Below, piece by piece: positions 18,942-25,487 of a stretch of 64,000 bases of DNA. Under the pieces are notes generated by a model, which saw only the letters and a program-made list of their open reading frames with translations, had not been told where the DNA came from and did not search any database. The position numbers were made by a program, and so were the translations under genes. Position 1 is the stretch's first letter. Every line of letters begins with the position of its first letter. Source of the DNA: Sideroxydans lithotrophicus ES-1 (GTDB taxonomy: Bacteria; Pseudomonadota; Gammaproteobacteria; Burkholderiales; Gallionellaceae); NCBI RefSeq assembly GCF_000025705.1, contig NC_013959.1:1541063-1605062 (forward strand), in the 5' to 3' direction.

Positions 18942-19067
18942 GTCATTCCGGCGCAGGCCGGAATCCAGTTGATCTAACAATCCCCGCGTAAGCGCGACAA
19001 CACCTTTGGTTTTGTCTGCTTCGCAGGATGTTTATTTTTGCTGGATTCCGGCCTGCGCCGGAATGAC
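18942..19067. repeat. 27-bp perfect inverted repeat pair with 72-bp centre
   Basis: Bases 18942-18968 and 19041-19067 are exact reverse complements over 27 bases. Each arm itself contains the dyad ATTCCGGC-GCAG-GCCGGAAT. Single arms of this kind are common dispersed REP-like repeats; as a pair they could fold into one long hairpin or be a small MITE-like element. It lies between tex and higA. Confidence 0.85.
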
Positions 19068-19091
19068 GATTTAAGGGATCTCATTGATTAA

Positions 19092-19121
19092 ATAGCCCTC
19101 CAAAATTCGAGGGCTATGGTT
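19092..19121 (-). terminator. Possible terminator of higBA
   Basis: A 9-bp stem ATAGCCCTC / GAGGGCTAT with an 8-base loop is followed on the minus strand by TTAATC. It lies about 45 bases after the higA stop. The T-run is weak, so this could also be another structural repeat. Confidence 0.4.
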
Positions 19122-19161
19122 GAAAAATGCGGGTGCGGATTATGCCAAGTTATGCGGCAAT

Positions 19162-19590
19162 TTAGTGAGGAATGAACAGCGCCGGGCTAACACCGAAGAA
19201 CTTGCCCAATTTACCGGCCAAGGGTGCGCTGATTTTTCTTTTTCCAGCCAGGATCGCGGACAAATTACTCTGCGGCACGATCTCGGATAAGGCGTCCTGC
19301 TTCAGGTCGCGCGACTCCATCAGGAAACGCAGCGCATCCTTGGGATCGGCTGGCTCGATTGCGTAACGCTCCTGCTCATATTTGGCGACCATGTCGCTCA
19401 CCAGATCAAGCAAGCTGGACAGAGGGTGGTCTTCATCATCGCCTGCTACATCCAACAATGAATTCATCAGTGCAGTCATGCGTACGTAGCTCTTCTCGTT
19501 ATGAATAGGACGAAGCTGCGCCATCGTGTCGAACTTCTGCCAGGAAGATTGAATGGCCTTGATGTCGAATTGAGTTTGTGTCGCGCGCAT
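19162..19590 (-). CDS. higA: HigA-type antitoxin with helix-turn-helix
   Basis: The start ATG at 19590 lies two bases after the higB stop and gives 142 residues. A variable N-terminal half is followed by an XRE/HigA-like HTH (about residues 80-140) with DLKQDALSEIVPQSNLSAILAGKRKIS as its DNA-binding region in two parts. It should bind HigB and repress the operon through the palindrome at 19904. The toxin-first order and two-base spacing are typical of higBA systems. Confidence 0.9.
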   Translation of the reverse strand: MRATQTQFDIKAIQSSWQKFDTMAQLRPIHNEKSYVRMTALMNSLLDVAGDDEDHPLSSLLDLVSDMVAKYEQERYAIEPADPKDALRFLMESRDLKQDALSEIVPQSNLSAILAGKRKISAPLAGKLGKFFGVSPALFIPH

Positions 19591-19592
19591 GA

Positions 19593-19895
19593 TTAACCTT
19601 TGCCTTTCCGATAGAGCTTGTTCCAATCGTCGTATTCGCGGTGTGTCATCACCTTGTGCACAAAAACCTTCTTGAACCGATACCTCACAATCACCACAAG
19701 GCGGTAATTATTCCCGCCCACATCAAATATCGTATAAGGCGGCACGTAGTCGGCAGAATTGAACATCGTCCGAACATGATTGAAATCACTGAACTCAGCA
19801 TGTTCAACCACTGAATGCCACTCACGCAATACACCCTCAGCCTCCGGATGCTTCTGCCAGAACTCACGCAGCATTTTGATGGAGATGATGTGCAC
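19593..19895 (-). CDS. higB: HigB-type mRNA interferase toxin
   Basis: A 100-residue RelE-superfamily toxin expected to cut mRNA on the ribosome. Family features are an N-terminal MHIISIKMLREFW, NNYRLVVIVRY and a C-terminal VFVHKVMTHREYDDW. It is the first gene of the pair with higA and has a well-formed promoter and operator directly upstream. Confidence 0.92.
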   Translation of the reverse strand: MHIISIKMLREFWQKHPEAEGVLREWHSVVEHAEFSDFNHVRTMFNSADYVPPYTIFDVGGNNYRLVVIVRYRFKKVFVHKVMTHREYDDWNKLYRKGKG

Positions 19896-19901
19896 GGATG
19901 A

Positions 19902-19929
19902 ATTATATCAGTTTGATATATTCCGTCAA
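19902..19929 (-). promoter_or_regulatory. higBA promoter with palindromic operator
   Basis: On the minus strand TTGACG (19929-19924) and TATAAT (19907-19902) are separated by 16 bases. The spacer and -10 carry a 17-bp palindrome, TATATCA-AAC-TGATATA (19904-19920), placed where a bound HigA would block RNA polymerase. The start codon of higB is at 19895, so the leader is very short. Confidence 0.75.
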
Positions 19930-20025
19930 GCTGAGATAATTCCGGTTATGCACACAGATGTAGGAACAATATCTTTGGGATCGGCTTACTCCAGCCAACT
20001 TTGCCCGAGTAATTCGGTTCGAGAA

Positions 20026-20056
20026 AACAATTCGAACACGACCCCTTTGACTTTCC
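20026..20056 (-). repeat. Copy of the AAAGGGGTCAGGTTCGAATTA repeat, diverged
   Basis: The minus strand reads GTCAAAGGGGTCGTGTTCGAA and continues into an AT-rich end, like the exact tandem pair at 21426-21495 but in the other orientation. Its left end abuts the truncated transposase directly, marking a rearrangement junction. Confidence 0.6.
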
Positions 20057-20489
20057 AGTGCTAGACCTGTTCTCGCGCCAAGTGATCGGCTGGTCGATGC
20101 AACAGCGTATCGACCGAGAGCTGGCGATCAATGCCTTGCTGATGGCGGTGTGGCGCAGACAGCCAGCAGGCGAAGTCATCGTGCATTCCGACCAAGGCAG
20201 CCAGTTCAGCAGCTACGACTGGCAGGACTTCCTCAAAGCGCATAACTTGGTTGGCAGCATGAGCCGTCGTGGCAACTGCTACGACAACGCTGTTGTCGAG
20301 AGCTTCTTTCAGTTACTGAAGCGTGAACGGATCAAGCGCAGGATCTATGTCGACCGCGAAGAAGCCAGGTCGGACGTGTTCGATTACATCGAGATGTTCT
20401 ACAACCCGAAACGGCGTCATGGATACAATGATCGCCTGTCTCCAGTCGAGTTCGAGAGACGGCATTTTATGAGACTGGAAAGTGTCTAG
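20057..20489 (+). pseudogene. IS3-family transposase (orfB) C-terminal fragment
   Basis: About 143 residues of an rve/integrase-core transposase: VLDLFSRQVIGWSM, VIHSDQGSQFSS with the second catalytic Asp, and GNCYDNAVVESFFQLLK with the catalytic Glu. The N-terminal half with the first Asp is missing; similarity begins exactly at the junction near 20057. The 3' terminus with a GAATCGGGGGCGATTCA end sequence is kept, so this is the right end of a decayed element. Confidence 0.9.
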
Positions 20490-20587
20490 TGAATCGGGGG
20501 CGATTCACCCCTTTAATCTTTCCTTTAATCTTTTGCATCGATCCTGCTCTTGAGATGTAGCCGCCCAAGCTTTCAGTTAGTGCACTA

Positions 20588-21210
20588 CTAGAACATCGTC
20601 TTCGTGATTTTTTCTGCCCCTGAAATTAGGTCATCAATCTCAGCATTCCCAGGTTCTTTGCCCTTATTGTGGTCGCATAAATTCCTGAGGTCGCCCAAAT
20701 GTTGAACAAAACGCCACTGAGGTACATCAATTACCGCGCTATTTTTCAGTTGGTCATTTAAATCACTAATGGTTGGATGTTTCTTTGCAATTGGAATGCT
20801 ATGGTTTGCGCATATTGCTGTTCAAATTTCGGTAACGCTGCAGATAGAGAAACGACAACGGTCATACCTCTTGTTACCGTAATGCCCTGAAGATAATCCT
20901 CGATTGCATAGTTGCTGCTGTCTATCTCTTTTCGGTTTTTTGCCTTTTCATAAAACCGTACAAAATCAGAAAGCCGTTCAGGTATCAATTGCCTTATTAC
21001 TGCATACGCTTCTGAATACCATAACTGATATGTGCCACGAAAGTCAGGTAACTTTGCGATGGCTTCGCTATATTTGTCTCCATATGCCTTTTTCGCCGCC
21101 ACCTTATATTCTTCTGGATTTAAGGCATGCGTCATGGATAGACTAAGTTGGTCTCCCTTAGTAATTAGCCCTTCCAATTCAGCTTTATATTTTTCTATGT
21201 TTGACTTCAT
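20588..21210 (-). pseudogene. Hypothetical protein interrupted by a frameshift
   Basis: ATG 21210 opens a frame (MKSNIEKYKAELEG) of 150 residues that stops at 20758. A different frame then continues without a break from about 20810 to a stop at 20588 with sensible coding sequence (IPIAKKHPTISDLND, WRFVQHLGDLRNLCDHNKGK). Joined, they give about 206 residues. The second part resembles the C-terminal end of hypothetical proteins I have seen but cannot name. The shift lies near 20790-20815, and the gene is surrounded by IS remnants. Confidence 0.65.
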
Positions 21211-21303
21211 TCGCAATCCAAAATCCTGTGTTTTGGCAGGGGAATTAAAGGGGCAAATTAAAGGGGTCAGGTTGAATTGACCCGGGCCTTTCGGACACTC
21301 CAA

Positions 21304-21425
21304 TCAAGCGACACACATGCTTCGCTCGAACTCTACCGGACTGACATAACCTAGCGACTGGTGCATCCGGCTACGGTTATAGAACAGCTCGATGTAATCA
21401 AATACAGCCGCCCTGGCTGTATCAC
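21304..21425 (-). pseudogene. IS3-family transposase, last 39 codons
   Basis: The minus strand encodes [19 protein letters not shown] followed by [18 protein letters not shown] and a stop. This is the conserved C-terminal end of IS3-family orfB, from a different element than the fragment at 20057. The fragment begins exactly where the 35-bp tandem repeat starts, so the rest was removed by recombination or insertion. Confidence 0.85.
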
Positions 21426-21495
21426 AATAATTAAAGGGGTCAGGTTCGAATTATTTTCCCAATAATTAAAGGGGTCAGGTTCGAATTATTTTCCC
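21426..21495. repeat. 35-bp exact tandem repeat (two units)
   Basis: Two identical units (21426-21460 and 21461-21495) contain ATTAAAGGGGTCAGGTTCGA and end in ATTATTTTCCC. Single copies of the core occur at 21258-21283 and, inverted, at 20026-20056. Such GGGGTCAGGTTCGAATTA elements are seen near transposase remnants in other proteobacteria (from memory, not checked). Confidence 0.9.
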
Positions 21496-21965
21496 AGCTA
21501 AACCTTTAACCCAGCACTGCTTCCATCTACCGCGTCGAAGATTAGCAGCAATGCACATTCAAGCATATATGCCAAAAGATATAGACCTTCAGCCTCGGTC
21601 ACTGCCGCGCCATTCAGGTTCAATGATTGATTGCGATATTCACGCTGGCCTGCAGGCCCGTAAAGACGGGCATCTTCAAGGGGTGTAATTTTCGAAACGG
21701 TACGTTTGTTACAGTAACTTATGGAATTGAATTTGACGCTTCCTTAACAAATGCAATTCTTTGCAGACTGCTGTTTGCACCGCTGTTCGAGCGGAATGCA
21801 GGATCGACGGGGGCGGAATTCATCGATCCATTCAAAACCTATGCTGTTTCCACCGCACGTACTTCAAGTTCAATCAATAAAAGGTGCCGGAGTCGATTTC
21901 ATTTTCATTATCCCCAAAAACAATTCGACTCCGGTACCTTAGGTTTTCTGTCCCTTTTTACTTTG
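21496..21965. other. Gene-free stretch holding promoter-repeat copy A and a duplicated segment
   Basis: No frame here has coding character I trust. It holds core copy A (21536-21588), its distal palindromic box (21647-21679) and about 110 further bases that closely match 23260-23370. Copy A points towards the IS remnants, so its original gene seems to be lost. Confidence 0.5.
21536..21679 (-). promoter_or_regulatory. Dispersed promoter repeat, copy A, with distal box
   Basis: The core (21588 to 21536) has GGTCTATATCTTTTGGCATA then TTGCTGCTAATCTTCG with standard spacing. The -24 position reads TTG where the best copies have TGG. The distal box (21647-21679) has GGCCTGCAGGCC and, overlapping it, GCCCGTAAAGACGGGC, a perfect 6-bp-arm dyad. 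There is no gene directly downstream. Confidence 0.6.
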
Positions 21966-23021
21966 CTATGTCACTAAGACATGCAGTTCATACTTGGGCA
22001 ACAATTCATCAATTACATAATCACGGTGGAATTTCGCTGCGGCTAAAAACGCATAACCATCTGTAGATTTAATGGTTTCAAACGAGTGTGATCGAAAAAT
22101 TTCGATGTCTTCATTAAACTTCTTGGCATAAACCGGAATCGATTCCTTATTGGGATTGGGATAGATATTCCCTGCAGCAACTGCGTTCTGCCATGCTTCG
22201 ATTCGTGCGTCCATGCTCCCTTCGACAGCGAGCACTTGTGCGACAGCATTTTGAATATCTGAAAAATTGCAGGCACTTATCGAATCACAACTATCTGGAT
22301 GGGCTTTCGCAAATGTAAAAAACATTTCATGCAGCTTTTGGCAAGCTACCAAGAATGTTTGTTGATTTACTCTTTCTCCAGATGAAATGCCTGAAGTTGT
22401 ATATTTAAAACTCCATGCAAGATATGGTCTGTCAGGATAGGTGGATACTGATCCATGCCCTAGAGCAACCGCAGTTGCCGCTTTGCCTGATAGATATTTA
22501 TTACTAAACGCTTCAAACTTTCCCTTAATGTAATCAAGAATTGAGTGATTCTTTACATGAAGGGTAATTGAATCTGGATCAACGCGATTCAAGTCAGAGG
22601 AAATTCCAGAAAAGCCATAATGGGAAAAGGTATCTGCATAAACATGGGCGGCAACTCCCATTAGCTCAAGATTAAATCCAAGATCATTTTGGGCGAGATG
22701 ATGCGCAACCATTTCTTGAGCTAGCTTCCCATCCATGCGACACATAAGCCGTTCCTCAAAGGTTTCCCCCTCATTCCCAGGAAAGAAATGGAATGGTACC
22801 CATACTTTACGTTGATCAATCTCTTCAAGATTCTCCACGTTAACCGGGTGATGAGCAGTTGCTAAGGCTTCGAGTAATACCCCATCGTTTAGCGCTAGCG
22901 CCACATAGTCTGAATCATCGACGTACTCTGCCGCAGTAGCTATAACCTGAGCAACAGCAGCACTGAGACCTGCTGCGCGAGCCATTACATAGGTGCCGTA
23001 GTAATGCATATCTGTTTGCAT
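21966..23021 (-). CDS. DUF6765-like protein (possible hydrolase fold)
   Basis: A 351-residue soluble protein without signal peptide. It starts MQTDMHYYGTYVMARAAG and contains HVYADTFSHYGFSG, both typical of the DUF6765 family as I remember it. Several conserved His/Asp positions (HYYGT, TAHHP, HHLAQND, ADTFSHYG) recall metal-binding all-helical hydrolases such as phospholipase C, but that likeness is unverified. Promoter-repeat copy B lies about 90 bases upstream, and a longer segment related to B recurs beyond its 3' end. Confidence 0.75.
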   Translation of the reverse strand: MQTDMHYYGTYVMARAAGLSAAVAQVIATAAEYVDDSDYVALALNDGVLLEALATAHHPVNVENLEEIDQRKVWVPFHFFPGNEGETFEERLMCRMDGKLAQEMVAHHLAQNDLGFNLELMGVAAHVYADTFSHYGFSGISSDLNRVDPDSITLHVKNHSILDYIKGKFEAFSNKYLSGKAATAVALGHGSVSTYPDRPYLAWSFKYTTSGISSGERVNQQTFLVACQKLHEMFFTFAKAHPDSCDSISACNFSDIQNAVAQVLAVEGSMDARIEAWQNAVAAGNIYPNPNKESIPVYAKKFNEDIEIFRSHSFETIKSTDGYAFLAAAKFHRDYVIDELLPKYELHVLVT

Positions 23022-23471
23022 TTCTTATCCTTTGCTAATAGGAACGTGAACTAAATCGAATCGGGAATTTTTGCGTTACCCATCCGCTGGCTTCGCTTAC
23101 CATTTACTGAGCTGGAGACTATCAGCAAAGTTTCTCTGAACATATATGCCAAAAGATATAGACCTTTGCTTAGTCCGCAAATATGACATTTTGATTTAAT
23201 TATATTTATTCAAAGAAGATTAATCAGCCTGCAGGCCAGTAAATACGGGAATCTTCAAGTGGTGTGATTCTCGAAATGGTATGTTTGTTACAGCAACTTA
23301 TGGAATTGCGTTTAACGCTTCTTTAACAAATGAAATTCTTTGCAGACAGCTATTTGCACCATTATTGTTTCGCACGAAACACCATTGTGGTTTCCATCCA
23401 TTCGGGTTGAATGTGCATTGGGCCTGTATGAAGACCTGACGGCGCGAAGAATGCCACCTATCAGTAGGTGC
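23022..23471. other. Intergenic stretch with promoter-repeat copy B
   Basis: Contains core copy B and distal box, then about 110 bases that pair with the matching segment near 21680-21790. The frames here are short and lack coding support. The hemerythrin stop lies at the right edge. Confidence 0.5.
23114..23258 (-). promoter_or_regulatory. Dispersed promoter repeat, copy B, with distal box
   Basis: The core (23164 to 23114) has GGTCTATATCTTTTGGCATA and TTTGCTGATAGTCTCC; the -24 GG is replaced by CA, so sigma-54 use is doubtful for this copy. The distal box at 23227-23258 has GCCTGCAGGC and GCCAGTAAATACGGGA. Downstream gene: the DUF6765-like protein at 23021. Confidence 0.6.
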
Positions 23472-23888
23472 TTATGCAGTCGGCAGATGGGTGAGGTTCA
23501 CCTTGCCGTTGTCGATGATGTAGCGGACAAAGTCCTGATCCTGCGTTTGCATATGTTCCGCATACCAGGTGCTCAGGTAACTGATGGTGCTCATGGTCAC
23601 TTGCCGGCTCAGGGTGGTCATTTGCAGCTGGTCCAGCTTGCCCAGGAAGTGCTTGTGCTGCTCGGCATGTTCCGCGAGTTTTGAATAGCCGTGCATGCGC
23701 ATCAGGGACTCTTCAAGCGCGAAGTGGAAACGGGCATGTTCGCGCAGTTGTTCGAGCTTGAAGAAAACATCGGCCCAGCTTCCCCGGCTCTCGATCGCTG
23801 CGTCGATCTCGGTAAACAGGTTGATGATGCCCTTATGCTGATCGTCGATCTCGGCGACCCCGACTGAGTATTCGTCTTTCCATTGCAT
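23472..23888 (-). CDS. Bacteriohemerythrin
   Basis: A 138-residue oxygen-binding di-iron protein. The full ligand set is visible: H18, H55-xxx-E59, H74-xxx-H78 and H112-xxxx-D117. Likely roles are oxygen storage or sensing; nothing in the sequence links it to a partner. The start at 23888 is preceded by two in-frame 21-base repeats that mimic its first codons and end in stops. Copy D of the promoter repeat lies about 100 bases upstream of the repeat array. Confidence 0.95.
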   Translation of the reverse strand: MQWKDEYSVGVAEIDDQHKGIINLFTEIDAAIESRGSWADVFFKLEQLREHARFHFALEESLMRMHGYSKLAEHAEQHKHFLGKLDQLQMTTLSRQVTMSTISYLSTWYAEHMQTQDQDFVRYIIDNGKVNLTHLPTA

Positions 23889-23943
23889 TTATTTATCTTT
23901 CCATTGCATTTATTTATCTTTCCACTGCATTGATGCACTCCTT
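23889..23943 (-). promoter_or_regulatory. Leader with two MQWKDK-stop mini-frames before the hemerythrin
   Basis: On the minus strand, ATG at 23930 and ATG at 23909 each open a 6-codon frame MQWKDK ending TAA directly abutting the next ATG (TAAATG). Each copies the first codons of the hemerythrin (MQWKDE). All three are in one frame, 21 bases apart. The only good ribosome binding site, AAGGAG (23943-23938), serves the first ATG. Translation of the hemerythrin may depend on reinitiation. Confidence 0.75.
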
Positions 23944-24030
23944 GCTCACAAGGCTGCAATTATTGGGGGCTGGTTCGGAATATTCTTTCGGCCTACCCCG
24001 TCGCTCACTTTCCTGCCCCGTTTTCGTCCG

Positions 24031-24082
24031 CGCAATCTATCAGCAACGGCAACTCTTTGCCACAAGCAAGAATATATAGGCC
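24031..24082 (-). promoter_or_regulatory. Dispersed promoter repeat, copy D (diverged)
   Basis: The minus strand has GGCCTATATATTC and, exactly as far away as in other copies, TTGCTGATAGATT. The middle is diverged (CTTGCTTGTGGCAAAG) and lacks the -24 GG at the standard place. It lies upstream of the hemerythrin leader. Confidence 0.45.
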
Positions 24083-24099
24083 TCTCAGTTTCAAGCTGG

Positions 24100-24426
24100 C
24101 TATACGCCAAGCATCCGGCGCGACAATAGTGCCTGCATGTCGCGCCGTCCGTCCACGATGATGTAGATGAATACCTGTTTGCCGGTCACCCGATAGATGA
24201 GGCGATAGGGTTTGAAATGTACCTGGCGATATTCGCGGATGCCAAGTGCGATGAGTTCTTTTGGGTGGGTGCCGCGCTCGGGGAAGGTGGACAATGTTTC
24301 GACGATTTCCAGGAGCTTATCCAGCACGTAGTCTGCATTTTTCTGACTGTCATGCTCGGCGATGTGGTCGTAGATACTCTCCAGATCGCGCTCGGCACCT
24401 TGTGTGAGCAAGACTTTGAAGTTCAT
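24100..24426 (-). CDS. RelE/ParE family toxin
   Basis: A 108-residue toxin of the RelE/ParE superfamily. Typical features are the N-terminal LTQGAERDLESIYDHIA helix, FPERGTHPKEL, and the C-terminal strand-rich PYRLIYRVTGKQVFIY with a final arginine-rich segment. RelE members cut mRNA and ParE members poison gyrase; I cannot tell which applies. Its start overlaps the antitoxin stop by 4 bases. Confidence 0.9.
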   Translation of the reverse strand: MNFKVLLTQGAERDLESIYDHIAEHDSQKNADYVLDKLLEIVETLSTFPERGTHPKELIALGIREYRQVHFKPYRLIYRVTGKQVFIYIIVDGRRDMQALLSRRMLGV

Positions 24427-24698
24427 GCTGCTGCGGTTTTCTTGGCTCTAAGGCGGCGTGCCACTTCGGCCACCGGGGTGACCTTGCCTTCCTCGATCTC
24501 CTGATTGCCAAGTGCCAGTATCTTGAGCAGTGCCAGCGTTTCCTGGGTGTTTTCGTAAGAGGCGATGTCTTGCATGACGGCCCTGGCTTCGCCATTCTGC
24601 GTGATCAGGTATGGCTCGCGTTTTTCGGTCAGCTCTTGCAACACTTCGGCGGCATTGGCCTTGAGGTAGCTGATGGGTTTGATGTTGGTTGAGCGCAT
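24423..24698 (-). CDS. Phd/YefM family antitoxin
   Basis: A 91-residue antitoxin with the Phd/YefM N-terminal DNA-binding fold (ISYLKANAAEVLQEL, then EPYLITQNGEARAVM) and a charged C-terminal tail that should wrap the toxin. It is the first gene of the pair, as is normal for this class. Promoter-repeat copy E lies about 125 bases upstream, and a TATATT element occurs closer to the start. Confidence 0.9.
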   Translation of the reverse strand: MRSTNIKPISYLKANAAEVLQELTEKREPYLITQNGEARAVMQDIASYENTQETLALLKILALGNQEIEEGKVTPVAEVARRLRAKKTAAA

Positions 24699-24821
24699 GA
24701 TTTGATCCCTTGAATTACTCGAACCGAATATAGTCTTTTAATGGTCTGGTGGCAACCCGGAAAATCAAAGGAACCTCCGGCAATACTTTTCCATCCAGTC
24801 CCGCAATCCTTCAGCTTCCCG

Positions 24822-24872
24822 TGGCCTGGCAGCAAAGCCTCTTCCAGGCCATATGCCAAAAGAGATAGACCT
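24822..24872 (-). promoter_or_regulatory. Dispersed promoter repeat, copy E
   Basis: The minus strand has GGTCTATCTCTTTTGGCATA, then TGGAAGAGGCTTTGCT, a good sigma-54 match with GG-N10-GC. The TAATCTTC tail is changed to CAGGCCAC. It starts just after the stop of the 25430 gene and points to the antitoxin gene. Confidence 0.6.
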
Positions 24873-24878
24873 CTGCCC

Positions 24879-25430
24879 TCACTTGCCCTGGACTACCTGG
24901 ACATGCGCGCTGCCAAGTTTCAGGTATAGACGTATCTTGCGCAGGATGGGCCACCAGTCGTAAAGGAATATCTGCAGCGGCCGCCACATGGCGACCCAGC
25001 CGACGATGGTGAGGCTTTCGCGGGCGACGCGATAGCCGGCATTGGGACCGAGGTCGCCGATGTAGTCCGCTGCGATCAGGCAGATGGAGACGAAGATGAG
25101 GCCGATCGCCATGCTGATGCGGCCTTGCTTCAACACCTGGCGAAGTTTGCGGCGGGTACGTTCGGCTTGATAGATGAAGTGATTGTGGATCGCTTCGGTC
25201 AGCAAGCTGGTCGGGTCGCCATCTTCCGGCCAAAGTTCGAGGTGGATGGTGAGCTGAAGGCGGCTATTGAGCGGATGTGTCGATGCCCAGGATTCGATGT
25301 ATTCATTGGCCTGGGGGTCGAGGTCCTTGTTCAGGAACGGCGTCGGGTCCATCGAGTTGAACAGCTGGGCGATCTCGTGTACGCGCAATGCGAGTCGATG
25401 AACGGGAACTGTGCTGGTTGTTTTTGTCAT
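24879..25430 (-). CDS. Hypothetical membrane protein, two helices
   Basis: I do not recognise this 183-residue protein. The first 105 residues are soluble and polar, with an arginine/lysine-rich stretch RTRRKLRQVLKQ just before a hydrophobic segment (about 107-123) and a second one (about 138-155). The C-terminus (LKLGSAHVQVVQGK) is basic. It looks like a cytoplasmic domain anchored by a hairpin in the inner membrane. Confidence 0.7.
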   Translation of the reverse strand: MTKTTSTVPVHRLALRVHEIAQLFNSMDPTPFLNKDLDPQANEYIESWASTHPLNSRLQLTIHLELWPEDGDPTSLLTEAIHNHFIYQAERTRRKLRQVLKQGRISMAIGLIFVSICLIAADYIGDLGPNAGYRVARESLTIVGWVAMWRPLQIFLYDWWPILRKIRLYLKLGSAHVQVVQGK

Positions 25431-25487
25431 GCGGACATCATACCAAGCACACCCTGAAAATCCTACGGTGTGATCGGTTTGCGATGA

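Noticed and set aside
21627-21977. Plus-strand frame of 116 codons in the copy A region
   Set aside because: It crosses a duplicated non-coding segment, and the matching frame at copy B is not kept.
24031-24082. TGGCAAAGAGTTGCC in copy D as a sigma-54 element
   Set aside because: The GG to GC distance is 9 bases instead of 10 and it does not align with the other copies.
24811-25233. Alternative minus-strand frame inside the two-helix membrane protein gene
   Set aside because: Arg/Pro/Ser-rich out-of-frame shadow without a start signal.
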